Source of the DNA: Pseudomonas paralactis
GTDB taxonomy: Bacteria > Pseudomonadota > Gammaproteobacteria > Pseudomonadales > Pseudomonadaceae
Direction of reading: 5' to 3'
NCBI RefSeq assembly: GCF_001439735.1
Contig: NZ_JYLN01000002.1
Location: 744,001 to 808,000, forward strand
Length of the DNA: 64,000 nt
The notes under the pieces: generated by a model
The model's input: only the letters and a program-made list of their open reading frames with translations
Databases searched by the model: none
Told to the model about the DNA's origin: nothing
Part shown: piece after piece, positions 8,722-20,786 of the stretch
Position numbering within the stretch: the stretch's first letter is position 1
How the letters are laid out: each line of letters begins with the position of its first letter
Program-made: the position numbers and the translations under genes

Positions 8722-8746
8722 CTGGTTATTACAGCGGGTGTAAGCC

Positions 8747-11311
<2,565 letters not shown>

Positions 11312-11388
11312 TAGTCACCTTCCTTTTGAGCAGGCCGGAGCTATGAACAAACACATCCTGAATGAAGAAACCTGCCAGATACCCTTAT

Positions 11389-11416
11389 AGATGGGGTGGA
11401 TTCTGGGGGTTTCAAG
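11389..11416 (-). promoter_or_regulatory. Heat-shock sigma-32 (RpoH) promoter of clpB
   Basis: On the minus strand CTTGAAA (11410–11416), 13 bases, then CCCCATCT (11389–11396). This matches the RpoH consensus in both boxes and in spacing. It sits in the short gap between pgeF and clpB, so clpB can be induced independently of the genes upstream. Confidence 0.93.
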
Positions 11417-11446
11417 CGGCGGACGGTTGATACAGGTCAGGAGAGT

Positions 11447-12172
11447 CTAGCGTTCAAGCCAGATAAGGGAGGCGAATCGGCCCGTGCGCGGGCTGCGGCG
11501 ATAAGAAAAGAAGCGCGGGTCGGTCACTGTGCAAAAACCGCCACCATATACAGCGGTGACACCGCGTACTGCCAGACGCAGGCGCGCCAGTTGGTAGATG
11601 TCGGCCATGAACTTGCCGGGGTTATGGCTCGGAACGAAGGCTTCAGCGGTGGCCGGCAGTTGCTGCATGAACGCTTCACGCACCTCCGGGCCGACCTCAA
11701 AGGCTTGTGGGCCAATGGCTGGGCCGAGCCAGACCAGAACGTCTTCGGCAATGGTATCCAGGCTTTCGAACGCGGCCTCCAGCACGCCGGCCGCCAAGCC
11801 ACGCCAACCGGCATGGGCTGCGGCAACCCGGGTGCCCGCCCGATTACAGAACAACGCAGGCAGGCAATCGGCGGTCATGGACGTGCAGGCGATGCCAGGG
11901 ATGCTGGTCCAACTGCCATCTGCTTCGACAGTACGGCCTGGATCGGCCTCGACTACGTGAGTACCGTGGACCTGGCGCAACCAGGCAGGCTGGATATCGA
12001 AAGCGCCGCTCAGACGACGGCGGTTTTCAAGGACGGCCTCAAGGCTGTCCTCGACGTGATCGCCCAGGTTAAGGCTGTCGAACGGCGCCAGACTGACGCC
12101 GCCCGCACGAGTGGTGACGCAGGCTTTTACCCGAGCCGGCGCGGGCCAGTCAGGAATCAGCCAGTCACTCAT
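11447..12172 (-). CDS. pgeF: Peptidoglycan-editing factor / multicopper polyphenol oxidase (YfiH)
   Basis: 241 residues, DUF152/laccase family. The family signatures LRQVHGTHVVEAD, MTADCLPALF and AAAHAGWRGLAAGVLE hold the conserved His and Cys that form the metal site. In E. coli, YfiH prevents misincorporation of serine in peptidoglycan stems; purine nucleoside hydrolase activity has also been reported for the family. Its start overlaps the rluD stop by four bases, so the two are co-expressed. Confidence 0.93.
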   Translation of the reverse strand: MSDWLIPDWPAPARVKACVTTRAGGVSLAPFDSLNLGDHVEDSLEAVLENRRRLSGAFDIQPAWLRQVHGTHVVEADPGRTVEADGSWTSIPGIACTSMTADCLPALFCNRAGTRVAAAHAGWRGLAAGVLEAAFESLDTIAEDVLVWLGPAIGPQAFEVGPEVREAFMQQLPATAEAFVPSHNPGKFMADIYQLARLRLAVRGVTAVYGGGFCTVTDPRFFSYRRSPRTGRFASLIWLER

Positions 12173-13131
12173 CCGATAAATGCCTCACGATCCTGCTTGA
12201 GCAGCGACAACAACCAGACCAGATCGTCTGGAAGTGGCGATTCCCAGCTCATGCGCTTACCGCTCGTCGGATGATCCAGTTCCAGGAAGCGTGCGTGCAG
12301 TGCCTGGCGCGGGAACGACTTGAGCGATTCAACCATGGTTTGGCTGGCCGCCGGCGGAATACGGAAGCGGCCACCGTAGGCAGGATCGCCGACCAACGGG
12401 AAGTTGATATGCGCCATGTGCACGCGAATCTGGTGGGTACGCCCGGTTTCCAGCTTGACCCGCACATGGGTGTGGGAGCGGAAACGCTCCAGCACACGGT
12501 AGTGGCTGACCGCTTGCTTGCCGCCTTCCATCACCGCCATACGCTGGCGCTGCTGGCCGTGACGACCAATGGGTGCGTTGATCTTGCCACCGGCCACAAC
12601 GACGCCGATCACAATGCACTCATAGATGCGGCTGACGCTACGGCTCTGCAATTGCGTAACCAGTTGCGTCTGCGCCTGAATGGTCTTGGCCACCACCATA
12701 AGACCGGTGGTGTCCTTGTCCAGACGGTGCACGATGCCGCACCGCGGCACATTGATAATGTCCGGTACGTGGTGCAACAGGGCATTGAGCAAAGTGCCAT
12801 CAGCGTGCCCGGCGGCCGGGTGAACCACCAGGCCCGCGGGTTTGTTGATGACCAGGATGTCGTCGTCTTCATAGACGATATCCAGCTCAATGTCCTGGGC
12901 GACCCATTCTCCCTGGGCTTCCTGCTCGGCAGTCAGCTCAAGAATCGCACCGCCATGGACTATGTCTCGCGGGCGGATAACCGCTCCATCCACAGTCAGG
13001 CGGCCGTCTTTGATCCAGGCGGAAAGGCGCGAGCGCGAGTGCTCAGCGAATAATTGTGCGGCGACTTGATCGAGGCGTTGGCCGCCCAATTCGGACGGCA
13101 CCTCTGCGCGAAGTTCAATTTTATCGGACAT
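12169..13131 (-). CDS. rluD: 23S rRNA pseudouridine synthase D
   Basis: 320 residues. An N-terminal S4 RNA-binding domain (about 15–75) precedes a pseudouridine synthase domain with catalytic Asp in HRLDKDTTGLMV. It modifies U1911, U1915 and U1917 in helix 69 of 23S rRNA. It is divergent from bamD with about 150 bases between, the order known across gamma-proteobacteria. Confidence 0.96.
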   Translation of the reverse strand: MSDKIELRAEVPSELGGQRLDQVAAQLFAEHSRSRLSAWIKDGRLTVDGAVIRPRDIVHGGAILELTAEQEAQGEWVAQDIELDIVYEDDDILVINKPAGLVVHPAAGHADGTLLNALLHHVPDIINVPRCGIVHRLDKDTTGLMVVAKTIQAQTQLVTQLQSRSVSRIYECIVIGVVVAGGKINAPIGRHGQQRQRMAVMEGGKQAVSHYRVLERFRSHTHVRVKLETGRTHQIRVHMAHINFPLVGDPAYGGRFRIPPAASQTMVESLKSFPRQALHARFLELDHPTSGKRMSWESPLPDDLVWLLSLLKQDREAFIG

Positions 13132-13280
13132 GCTCAGACTAGGCGTGGCACAGCCTTTGGTTTCGGCTGCGCGCTTGTGGTTAAATACGGCGTCTTTTGC
13201 CCCGAGGCTTTCAACGGGGCGCTCATCATAACAGGACGGCCCCGCCCAAGACAGCGGCCGTCATAGGGACGCAAGCCGCC

Positions 13281-14306
13281 ATGCAAGTGAAACACCTGCT
13301 GCTGATCGCCATCCTCGCCATGACTGCTGCTTGCTCGTCAACAAAGGACGTCGTCGACGAAAACCTGAGCGAAGTCGAGCTGTACCAGCAAGCTCAGACA
13401 GACCTGGACAATAATAGCTACACCAGCGCCACAGCGAAGCTGAAGGCCTTGGAGTCGCGCTACCCGTTCGGCCGCTATGCCGACCAGGCCCAGTTGGAGC
13501 TGATCTACGCCAACTACAAGAACGCCGAGCCGGAAGCTGCCAAGTCCGCCGCCGAGCGTTTTATCCGCCTGCACCCGCAGCACCCGAACGTGGACTACGC
13601 CTACTACATGAAGGGCCTGACCTCGTTCGACCAGGACGTTGGCCTGCTGGCGCGCTTCCTGCCGCTGGACATGACCAAGCGTGACCCGGGCGCTGCGCGC
13701 GACTCCTACAACGAGTTCGCCCAGCTGACCAGCCGTTACCCCAACAGCCGCTACGCGCCGGACGCCAAGCAGCGCATGATCTACCTGCGCAACCTGCTGG
13801 CTTCCTACGAGATCCACGTGGCCCACTACTATCTGACTCGTCAGGCATATGTAGCTGCCGCCAACCGTGGCCGCTATGTTGTGGAGAACTTCCAGGAAAC
13901 CCCATCCGTGGGCGACGGCCTGGCGGTGATGACCGAGGCTTATCAGCGTCTGCACCTGGACACCCTGGCGACCACCAGCCTGGAAACCCTGAAGCTCAAC
14001 TACCCCGATCACCCAAGCCTGAAAGACGGCCAGTTCGTGCCTCAGGTGGCGGAAGCCGACAACCGTTCGTGGCTGAGCAAGTACACGCTGGGCCTGATCG
14101 AATCTCGTCCGCCGCTGCCGCCGGGTGAAACCCGCGCCAACCAGGACGTGATCAAGCAGTACCAGGACGCCAAGGATGCCATTCCTTCGGACCTCAAGCC
14201 TCACGACGAGAACGGCGACGTTATCGAAGAAGAGGAGCCGCAGGCCCTTGGCAATAACGAAGACCGCTCGTGGTTCAGCTACATGACCTTCGGTGTGTTC
14301 GACTGA
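13281..14306 (+). CDS. bamD: Outer-membrane assembly lipoprotein BamD (ComL)
   Basis: 341 residues. Signal peptide with lipobox TAAC (Cys18), then tetratricopeptide-like repeats ([57 protein letters not shown]). It is an essential part of the BAM machine that folds outer-membrane beta-barrels. About 100 residues longer than E. coli BamD because of an acidic C-terminal tail, as in other pseudomonads. The start is the ATG at 13281, since the longer frame has no leader character. Confidence 0.95.
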   Translation: MQVKHLLLIAILAMTAACSSTKDVVDENLSEVELYQQAQTDLDNNSYTSATAKLKALESRYPFGRYADQAQLELIYANYKNAEPEAAKSAAERFIRLHPQHPNVDYAYYMKGLTSFDQDVGLLARFLPLDMTKRDPGAARDSYNEFAQLTSRYPNSRYAPDAKQRMIYLRNLLASYEIHVAHYYLTRQAYVAAANRGRYVVENFQETPSVGDGLAVMTEAYQRLHLDTLATTSLETLKLNYPDHPSLKDGQFVPQVAEADNRSWLSKYTLGLIESRPPLPPGETRANQDVIKQYQDAKDAIPSDLKPHDENGDVIEEEEPQALGNNEDRSWFSYMTFGVFD

Positions 14307-14322
14307 TTGTTCGACGCAACGC

Positions 14323-14354
14323 AAAAAGGGAGCTCTGAAGGAGCTCCCTTTTTT
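14323..14354 (+). terminator. bamD terminator
   Basis: AAAAAGGGAGCTC, a five-base loop, GAGCTCCCTTTTTT. Twelve to thirteen pairs with a T-run, about 17 bases after the bamD stop. Confidence 0.93.
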
Positions 14355-14434
14355 ATGAGCGAGTATTTATTGCGCTGTGCGCCTGTGGCCACCTTGGCTA
14401 AACTGGCGCATTCCTTGTCGAGAAACTGCCCATC

Positions 14435-14668
14435 ATGCTTCGTCTACTGTTCTGGATTGCCGTCATTGCTGCCGCGGTATGGTTCTGGCGCAAATTCAAA
14501 AACCCTGCAGCCCGCCAGCAACGACCTGCCGAGCCGAGCGCCGCGCTGATGGTGCGTTGCGCCCACTGCGGCGTGCATCTGCCGCAGGATCGCGCCCTGA
14601 GTTCAAGCCAGGAGTGGTACTGCACCCAGGCGCACCTGGAACAAGGGCCGAAGTCTATCCAGCGTTGA
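14435..14668 (+). CDS. PP0621-type small zinc-site membrane protein
   Basis: 77 residues. One N-terminal hydrophobic helix (about 2–18) precedes a cytoplasmic segment with CAHC and a later Cys-His (WYCTQAH), probably a small zinc-binding site. It matches what I know as the 'PP0621 family' of pseudomonads, function unknown. In P. aeruginosa the pilS-pilR genes lie between bamD and thiO as I recall; here only this gene does. Its end overlaps thiO on the other strand by 14 bases. Confidence 0.75.
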   Translation: MLRLLFWIAVIAAAVWFWRKFKNPAARQQRPAEPSAALMVRCAHCGVHLPQDRALSSSQEWYCTQAHLEQGPKSIQR

Positions 14669-15764
14669 GGCGACCTGCCGGGGCGTAAGGCGCTGGATCA
14701 ATGATCGGAGCCCGCCCCAACAGCAAGTCGGCGAACAACTGGCAGGAGGCCGGTGCGAGTACCAGGCCATTGCGGTAATGCCCGCAGTTGAGCCACAAGC
14801 CCTGAAAGCCGGGAACCTCTCCGATATAGGGGATACCTTCCGGCGAACCGGGCCGCAACCCCGCCCAATGGCCGACTACCTCGGCGTCCGCCAGGGCGGG
14901 GATGAGTTCCACCGCAGATGCCTTGAGGCTCGCCAACGCAGTTTCGGTCGGCGTCTTGTCGAACCCCTCATGCTCCAATGTGCTTCCAATCAGAATGTGC
15001 CCATCGCGCCGGGGGATGGCATAGCGCCCCTTGGCCAGGACCATGCTGGATAAAAAGTCGGAAGCGCATTTGTACAGGATCATTTGGCCTTTGACCGGCT
15101 CCACGGGGAGCGCCATGCCCAGGGTGCTCAGCAACTGCCCGCTCCAGGCCCCGGCGGCGAGCACCACCTGATCGGCAAAAACCGATCCCGTAGCCGTGTT
15201 CACCCCCACCACCCGATTGTGGTTCAGCACAAAACCCGACACTTCGCAGTGCTCGTGAATCGTCACGTCCGGCAACGCCAGCAGCGCCGCCTTCAAGGAT
15301 TTGACCAGGCGCGGGTTACGTACATTGGCCACGTCGGCCATGTAGATCGCCCGGGAGTAGCCGCCCCCCAGCGCCGGCACGGCATCATGGGCCTGCGACA
15401 CGTCCACTTTGCTCAGTGGCCGTCCCTCGCGCGCAGCCCAGGCCAATGCATCAGCCTCATCATCCAGGTCGAGCCAATACAGACCCGTAGTGTGTACCTC
15501 GGGATCGACACCGGTCGCGGCAAACAAGCGCTGTGCCAACTGCGGATAAAAATCCTGGGACCAGTGGGCCAAGGCAGTGACGGCCGGGCTATAACGCCAT
15601 GGATACAGCGGCGAAACAATTCCGCCACCTGCCCAGGAAGATTCCTGCCCAAGCCCCGCACGCTCCAGCAGCATGACTGCCCGCCCTTCCCTGGCGAGGT
15701 TGTAGGCCGTTAACAGCCCGATTACACCGCCGCCGACAATCACCACTTGCTGTTGCTTTGCCAT
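14655..15764 (-). CDS. thiO: Glycine oxidase, thiazole synthesis
   Basis: 369 residues. A D-amino-acid-oxidase-type flavoenzyme that oxidises glycine to iminoacetate for the thiazole ring of thiamine. The FAD-binding VVIVGGGVIGLLTAYNLA is at the N-terminus, with GLYWLDLDDEADAL, VLAAGAWSG and C-terminal NCGHYRNGLVLAP as family signatures. I chose the second of two adjacent ATGs (15764), seven bases after GGGA; the annotated frame extends to 15830 but that part lacks similarity to the family start. Confidence 0.93.
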   Translation of the reverse strand: MAKQQQVVIVGGGVIGLLTAYNLAREGRAVMLLERAGLGQESSWAGGGIVSPLYPWRYSPAVTALAHWSQDFYPQLAQRLFAATGVDPEVHTTGLYWLDLDDEADALAWAAREGRPLSKVDVSQAHDAVPALGGGYSRAIYMADVANVRNPRLVKSLKAALLALPDVTIHEHCEVSGFVLNHNRVVGVNTATGSVFADQVVLAAGAWSGQLLSTLGMALPVEPVKGQMILYKCASDFLSSMVLAKGRYAIPRRDGHILIGSTLEHEGFDKTPTETALASLKASAVELIPALADAEVVGHWAGLRPGSPEGIPYIGEVPGFQGLWLNCGHYRNGLVLAPASCQLFADLLLGRAPIIDPAPYAPAGRLNAG

Positions 15765-15826
15765 CATCTGATCCCGCCAATAAACAGGGAAAGGCGCGCC
15801 CTGCGCCCACTCTTCAAGCACTCTCA

Positions 15827-16228
15827 TCATTGCCCCCAGCAGACCTTGCGCGACATTTCAGGCGCCGCTCCCGGATTACTTCGCGTACCGGTGCTGCTCA
15901 AGCTGAAAGCTGCGCACGCGTCGTCGGCCATCACTGAGTCCGCGGCAGGCGTGGCGAGCAAGTCGAAATCCTGGGGATTTAAAATCACGCTGATTCTATA
16001 ATGATCGTTGCCTGCAATGACGCCGCCCGCATCAATAAAAGTGCCATTTCTGGTATACGTGCGCTCCAGGTGCTGGGCTTGCTCGCTCAGCAACGCAACG
16101 ATTTGCGCGCGGTACACCTTTTTTACCTGGCCGATGTACCCGGGATACGCAATGCCGGCCAACAACGCGACGATCGCCACGGCGATCAATAACTCCATCA
16201 GGGTAAAGCCCTGGCTATCCATGCCCAT
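15827..16228 (-). CDS. pilE: Minor type IV pilin PilE
   Basis: 133 residues. Prepilin leader MGMDSQG then G|FTLMELLIAVAIVALLAGIAYPGY with Glu at mature position 5. The C-terminal cysteine pair (DDAC…KVC) is present. The start at 16228 has AAGGAG seven bases upstream; the longer frame overlaps pilX. Minor pilins PilE, PilX, PilW, PilV and FimU form the tip complex that starts pilus assembly. Here pilE follows pilX directly; pilY1, which normally stands between, is missing. Confidence 0.9.
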   Translation of the reverse strand: MGMDSQGFTLMELLIAVAIVALLAGIAYPGYIGQVKKVYRAQIVALLSEQAQHLERTYTRNGTFIDAGGVIAGNDHYRISVILNPQDFDLLATPAADSVMADDACAAFSLSSTGTRSNPGAAPEMSRKVCWGQ

Positions 16229-16239
16229 CCCATTGCTCC

Positions 16240-16770
16240 TTATTGAAGTTGCCGCCATGAAATCCGTCGAAACTTGACGCTGCCGCCCTCCTCTACCCGC
16301 GCATAAACCGCCTCAAGCACCGTACGCGATTGTCCTGCGAGCCCCACCGCAGTGATGCGAAAGAGCGCGGCCCGTGTGTCGAGCGGCAAATGAGCCAGCC
16401 CTGCGCCTTCCCCCAGTGATTGAACGCCATAAAACCCGCCCCTCAAGGCCAACCAGGTGATTGCCGAGACAGGGTTTGTGCCAGCGCCAGTCAAGGAAAA
16501 CGCTTCATTGGGCGGCGCACACGTCATAACCGAGTGGCACACAGGCATCCCAGGGCCACCCCTCTGCACAACCGACTCCCCCAGCCGCAAGCCGCTTTCA
16601 GCAGCCTGAAACGATTGATTGCGCTGCCACAGGCTGCTCGCGACTTTTTGCTGGGTGACCGCCCCCTGTATCGACGACAGCCCTATCTGCGATAACAACA
16701 GCAGGAATACCAGACTGATCAGCAGCACCATCCCGTTTTGCCGTAAACGAATCCCGCCAAGCATCGACAT
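16240..16770 (-). CDS. pilX: Minor type IV pilin PilX
   Basis: 176 residues. A PilX-type N-terminus: a short leader, G|MVLLISLVFLLLLSQIG, and the FQAAESGLRLGE motif typical of PilX proteins. Like other PilX/GspK-type minor pilins it ends in a variable, poorly conserved domain. It is five bases from pilW and 11 from pilE, so pilV-pilW-pilX-pilE form one leftward operon. Confidence 0.9.
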   Translation of the reverse strand: MSMLGGIRLRQNGMVLLISLVFLLLLSQIGLSSIQGAVTQQKVASSLWQRNQSFQAAESGLRLGESVVQRGGPGMPVCHSVMTCAPPNEAFSLTGAGTNPVSAITWLALRGGFYGVQSLGEGAGLAHLPLDTRAALFRITAVGLAGQSRTVLEAVYARVEEGGSVKFRRISWRQLQ

Positions 16771-16775
16771 CGCTC

Positions 16776-17483
16776 CTAACCCAATCGATTTCGCAGCGCC
16801 GCCACGACGTTGTAGGTCTGGTCTCTAACCCGCCCAGTTGGATCCAGCAGCGTCATGGAGATACGCACGCTCCGTATCAACGAGTCATCAGCCGGATGGC
16901 TGTCGTAACGCACCACAACCGTAGATTCAGGTTTGGCCGCCAAGCCAAAACTGATGTCGAATGCCCGAACGTTATCAATCAGTACCGCCTTGGCCGGCGC
17001 TGCCGGAGTACTGACCTTCAACTGACCCGCTTCATGGGTATACGTGAGCTGGCGTATGCCAAAGCGGATAAGGCCAGGGGCAGCGGCAGGTGCTGACCCT
17101 GCATAAGCCTGGGCTGTCTCCTTGCAATCGGACAACACCGTCCAGTCGGGCTTGCCAACGCCGTCACCGACGTTTGCGGTGACCAACCTCAGCGACCTTG
17201 AACTCCCCGAGGCGTCCCAGCTTATCGGTCGGTCGAAGGCGGCCGGGGCGTTGTCGATAACGGTCGTGGCCAAACACCCCAACATGCCTGCCTGGCGAAT
17301 GTCCTGTGTGATCTTGCCCAGAGCAAACCGCGCATCATCCTGCAACACCATGGCGGCTTGCTGACTGTCGTGGGTCAATCGTGAACTTATGAGCACCTGG
17401 CTCACCCCCAACACCAGCACCAGCCCGACGGCGAGTGCCAGCAACAACTCCACCAGGCTGAAACCTCGCGCATGACGATTCAT
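16776..17483 (-). CDS. pilW: Minor type IV pilin PilW
   Basis: 235 residues. Leader MNRHARG then G|FSLVELLLALAVGLVLVLGV, with QDDARFALGKITQDIRQAGMLGC, the PilW signature. Shorter than P. aeruginosa PilW (about 270). Part of the tip-initiation complex. Its start overlaps the pilV stop by four bases. Confidence 0.9.
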   Translation of the reverse strand: MNRHARGFSLVELLLALAVGLVLVLGVSQVLISSRLTHDSQQAAMVLQDDARFALGKITQDIRQAGMLGCLATTVIDNAPAAFDRPISWDASGSSRSLRLVTANVGDGVGKPDWTVLSDCKETAQAYAGSAPAAAPGLIRFGIRQLTYTHEAGQLKVSTPAAPAKAVLIDNVRAFDISFGLAAKPESTVVVRYDSHPADDSLIRSVRISMTLLDPTGRVRDQTYNVVAALRNRLG

Positions 17484-17965
17484 TGCATCGCTCCCGGTTC
17501 ACTGGCGATGCGGCTGGTCAGGGTGAAGGTTTCCCGTGCGCCCGGGTTGCTTGCTGACCGGCGATCCTCCCAACTGATGCTGATGGTGACCTCATGCCCG
17601 CTCACCACCACGGAACCCTTGGCATCCTTGCCGGCAAAACCAAGGATATTGGCCTCGAAATCATGCAGGTCCAGGTCGCGCACGCTGGCGGTCGAGGTGC
17701 TGGCCGGCCCCGGCTCGTCCATGCCCCACGTGTAATCCACGCCAGCGTTGGCGCGAATTCGGTCGAGCATGTCGTAGGCGATAAAACTGGCTTGGCTGGT
17801 CATTCTGGCGCTGTCGGTGTACTTGAGCGCGTTGAGCTGGAGCATTGCGGCGCCCAGCAGCCCGACAGCCAGGATCAGCAGCGCTATCAGCACCTCGATC
17901 AGCGTCATGCCGGATTGGCGCCGACGCGCAGAACGCAGAAAAAATCGATTCGGGCGAGCAGACAT
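17480..17965 (-). CDS. pilV: Minor type IV pilin PilV
   Basis: 161 residues from the ATG at 17965. A basic leader ending RRRQSG is followed by G|MTLIEVLIALLILAVGLLGAA and LQLNALKY, the PilV signature. In-frame ATGs at 17977 and 18007 are possible since no strong ribosome site decides the start. It is the first gene of the leftward minor-pilin operon; the 205-base gap to fimT should hold both divergent promoters. Confidence 0.87.
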   Translation of the reverse strand: MSARPNRFFLRSARRRQSGMTLIEVLIALLILAVGLLGAAMLQLNALKYTDSARMTSQASFIAYDMLDRIRANAGVDYTWGMDEPGPASTSTASVRDLDLHDFEANILGFAGKDAKGSVVVSGHEVTISISWEDRRSASNPGARETFTLTSRIASEPGAMQ

Positions 17966-18170
17966 TACCGTCGTCATCCATGTCGAAGGCCGGAAAAAAG
18001 CAGGCAAAACCTGCTGTGCGACCCAAGACTAGCGGCGGATTTCGACCCGCGCTGCTGCCGGAACAAAGGGAAATACTTTGGACATAAAGGCCATCATCCG
18101 GCGCCCGGGCCAGGCGCTATACCTAGGTCTGCAACTCGAAGATTCACTCGCGTCCACGGAGGGAACGCAC

Positions 18171-18746
18171 ATGACACAACGAGGATTCACCCTGATTGAA
18201 ATGCTGCTGGGGCTGATCATCACCAGCTTCCTCGCGCAATTGGCCGTACCCGGCTTCAAAGGTTTGCTTGAATCGCAGCAACGACAAAGCGTGGCTCAAT
18301 CACTTGCCGCAGGGCTGCGTTACGCACGCATGGAGGCGATCACGCGCAATCAGGCGGTGGTCATTCATGCAAAGGACAGAGACTGGAGCCAGGGGTGGCG
18401 CGTGATACTGGACGTCAGTGGGCGCGGCCATGAGGACGACGACAACCCGGTACTGCTGGAGCGCCAGGGCGATGGTCGCGTGCCGGTGGCGGGCAATGGC
18501 CCGGTTACGAACCAGGTGCGCTTCAGCGGCTTGGGAGAGCCGGTTTTCGCCGGCGGAGGCTTCCGTGCCGGTACTGTGCATGTGTGCGACACGAGCCAGG
18601 CACAGAGCCTGTATCAGATCGTGCTGGCCCCCAGCGGGCGCATCAGCCTGCGCGGTGACAAAACCGAGCAGGCATTATGCCGAGGCGGCATTGTTGGCGT
18701 CAGAGCAGCGAGCGGACCCGCAACTCCTTGGGCATCGAGAACGTGA
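18171..18746 (+). CDS. fimT: Minor pilin, FimT/FimU (GspH) family
   Basis: 191 residues. Leader MTQRG then [25 protein letters not shown] and the GspH-like [21 protein letters not shown] motif. A GGAGGG ribosome site lies seven bases upstream of the ATG. It could be either FimT or FimU; only one is present where P. aeruginosa has both. It is transcribed away from pilVWXE, whereas all are co-directional in P. aeruginosa, and its end overlaps the convergent ispH by 47 bases. Confidence 0.85.
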   Translation: MTQRGFTLIEMLLGLIITSFLAQLAVPGFKGLLESQQRQSVAQSLAAGLRYARMEAITRNQAVVIHAKDRDWSQGWRVILDVSGRGHEDDDNPVLLERQGDGRVPVAGNGPVTNQVRFSGLGEPVFAGGGFRAGTVHVCDTSQAQSLYQIVLAPSGRISLRGDKTEQALCRGGIVGVRAASGPATPWASRT

Positions 18747-19647
18747 TGTTCTCTTCACGGCCAGCCAGCTCATCGGCACCGGTAGCACCCCAGGCCTGCA
18801 ACTGCTGGATCACGCCGCGCACCAACACTTCGGGTGCGGAGGCACCTGCCGTAATGCCGATACGCTCGACACCGTCGAACCAGCTGCGCTGCATGTCTTC
18901 GGCACCGTCGATCAGGTATGCCGGCGTGGCCATGCGTTCGGCCAGTTCACGCAAGCGGTTGGAGTTGGAGCTGTTGGGGCTGCCGACCACCAGCACTACG
19001 TCACATTCGTTCGCCAGTTGCTTGACTGCATCCTGGCGGTTTTGCGTGGCGTAACAGATGTCATCCTTGCGTGGGCCGCCAATGGCCGGGAACCGCGTGC
19101 GCAGGGCATCGATTACGCGGCTGGTGTCGTCCATGGACAAGGTGGTCTGGGTCACGAAAGCCAAGCGTTCCGGGTTGTGCACCTGCAAGTTGGCGACGTC
19201 TTTCTCGTCCTCCACCAGGTAGATAGCACCGCCGTTGCTGGCGTCGTATTGGCCCATGGTGCCTTCGACTTCCGGGTGACCGGCGTGGCCGATCAGGATG
19301 CACTCACGACCGTCGCGGCTGTAGCGTGCCACTTCGATATGCACCTTGGTCACCAGTGGGCAGGTGGCATCGAACACCTTGAGGCCACGGCCTGCCGCTT
19401 CGGTACGTACAGCCTGGGAAACACCGTGGGCACTGAAAATGACGATCACGTCGTCGGGCACCTGGTCGAGTTCTTCGACAAAAATAGCCCCGCGCGCGCG
19501 CAAATCTTCGACCACAAATTTGTTATGGACGACTTCATGGCGCACATAAATCGGCGGCCCGAAGACTTCCAGGGCGCGATTGACGATTTCGATCGCCCGG
19601 TCCACGCCGGCGCAGAAGCCACGGGGGTTGGCGAGTTTGATTTGCAT
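18700..19647 (-). CDS. ispH: 4-hydroxy-3-methylbut-2-enyl diphosphate reductase
   Basis: 315 residues. The last enzyme of the MEP isoprenoid pathway, an iron-sulfur reductase giving IPP and DMAPP. The three cluster cysteines are C12 ([10 protein letters not shown]), C96 (DATCPLVTK) and C198 ([11 protein letters not shown]). Substrate residues in FSAHGVS and [14 protein letters not shown] are present. The start at 19647 gives the standard [12 protein letters not shown] beginning. It heads the region ispH–fkpB–lspA–ileS–ribF read leftward, the distal end of that operon. Confidence 0.97.
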   Translation of the reverse strand: MQIKLANPRGFCAGVDRAIEIVNRALEVFGPPIYVRHEVVHNKFVVEDLRARGAIFVEELDQVPDDVIVIFSAHGVSQAVRTEAAGRGLKVFDATCPLVTKVHIEVARYSRDGRECILIGHAGHPEVEGTMGQYDASNGGAIYLVEDEKDVANLQVHNPERLAFVTQTTLSMDDTSRVIDALRTRFPAIGGPRKDDICYATQNRQDAVKQLANECDVVLVVGSPNSSNSNRLRELAERMATPAYLIDGAEDMQRSWFDGVERIGITAGASAPEVLVRGVIQQLQAWGATGADELAGREENITFSMPKELRVRSLL

Positions 19648-19709
19648 GCTGTGCCTCGTGCCTTGCAGGCCAAGAAATTGGATCAACTCAGCTCTATAGA
19701 ATAAGCCTC

Positions 19710-19796
19710 TGTGGGAGCGGGCTTGCCCGCGATGCAAACGACTCGATGTATCAGGTACACCGAGGTGATGCTATCGCAGGCAAGCCAGCTCCCACA
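19710..19796. repeat. REP doublet (TGTGGGAGCGGGCTTGCCCGCGATG type)
   Basis: Two inverted REP units (19710–19735 and the complement at about 19770–19796) flank a short unrelated centre. The second arm is degenerate (GCAGGCAAGCCAGCTCCCACA). It lies between fkpB and ispH. This family differs from the five 'TAGGAGCGAGC' REPINs in the window. Confidence 0.75.
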
Positions 19797-19828
19797 CAAG
19801 CCAGCCCCACAGGAACCGGTTTCGTCAG

Positions 19829-20281
19829 TTAGAGCGCTTTAACGTCGATGATTTCAACATCAAACGTCAAGGTTTTACCGGCCAACGGATGGTTGAAATC
19901 GATGGTCACTTGCGCATCATCGAAGGCTTTAACCACACCGGGCAATTCGGTATTGGCCGCATCATTGAAGATCACCAGCAAGCCTTCCGACAGGTCCATG
20001 CCTTCGAACTGCGAACGCGCAATGATCTGCACATTTTGCGGGTTGGGCTGGCCGAAGGCATTTTCCGGCAGGATCTGCAGGTTGCGCTTGTCACCAGCCT
20101 TGAAGCCAAACAGCGCCGCTTCAAAACCCGGCAGCAAGTTACCGTCGCCGACCTTGAAGGTCGCCGGCGCTTTGTCGAAGGTACTGTCGACCGTGTCGCC
20201 ATTCTCCAGGCGCAGTGCAAAATGCAGAGTGACTTCCGTGTTCTGGCCGATGCGTTGCTCAGCCAATACCTGATCAGTCAT
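19829..20281 (-). CDS. fkpB: FKBP-type peptidyl-prolyl isomerase FkpB
   Basis: 150 residues, SlpA-like FKBP with an inserted flap domain. It accelerates cis-trans isomerisation at proline bonds. Visible motifs are DGDTVDSTFD-type entry (here GDTVDSTFDKAPATFKVGDGNLLPGFEAALFG) and the later DFNHPLAGKTLTFDVEI. The start at 20281 overlaps the lspA stop by eight bases, so it is translationally coupled to lspA and ileS. The usual neighbour ispH follows. Confidence 0.94.
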   Translation of the reverse strand: MTDQVLAEQRIGQNTEVTLHFALRLENGDTVDSTFDKAPATFKVGDGNLLPGFEAALFGFKAGDKRNLQILPENAFGQPNPQNVQIIARSQFEGMDLSEGLLVIFNDAANTELPGVVKAFDDAQVTIDFNHPLAGKTLTFDVEIIDVKAL

Positions 20282-20786
20282 TGACGGTCTCTCCGGTTTT
20301 CTTACTCTTGAACATATCCAGCGCCAGCATGATTGCACCAACGGTGATGGCGCTGTCGGCAAAGTTGAACGCCGGGAAGTAATGGCGGTTCTGCCAGTGC
20401 ACCAGGATAAAGTCGATCACATGGCCCAGGGCGATGCGGTCATACAGGTTACCCAGCGCGCCGCCCAACACCAGGGCCAGCGCGATAGCCAGCCAGGTGT
20501 CGTCGCGACCCAGGCGCTTTAGCCACACCACCAGCACGGCACTGACCACCACGGCGATCACCGCGAACAGCCAGCGCTGCCAGCCGCCGCCGTCAGCGAG
20601 GAAGCTGAAGGCGGCACCCGTGTTGTAGGCCAGGGTCCAGCTGAAGTAATCCGGGATCACCACGATTTGCTGGAACATTTCCAGGGAGCCCTCGAAGTGA
20701 GCCTTGCTGACCTGGTCAATGACCAGAACCAGCAGGCTCAGTACGAGCCAGCCCAGACGTCCGAAACGACTGGCTGCATTAGGCAT
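20274..20786 (-). CDS. lspA: Prolipoprotein signal peptidase (SPase II)
   Basis: 170 residues with four membrane helices. The catalytic aspartates are in GNLYDRI and FNFADSAI. It cleaves lipoprotein signal peptides before the lipidated cysteine. The start at 20786 lies eight bases inside the ileS end, giving the usual ileS-lspA-fkpB coupling. Confidence 0.96.
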   Translation of the reverse strand: MPNAASRFGRLGWLVLSLLVLVIDQVSKAHFEGSLEMFQQIVVIPDYFSWTLAYNTGAAFSFLADGGGWQRWLFAVIAVVVSAVLVVWLKRLGRDDTWLAIALALVLGGALGNLYDRIALGHVIDFILVHWQNRHYFPAFNFADSAITVGAIMLALDMFKSKKTGETVND

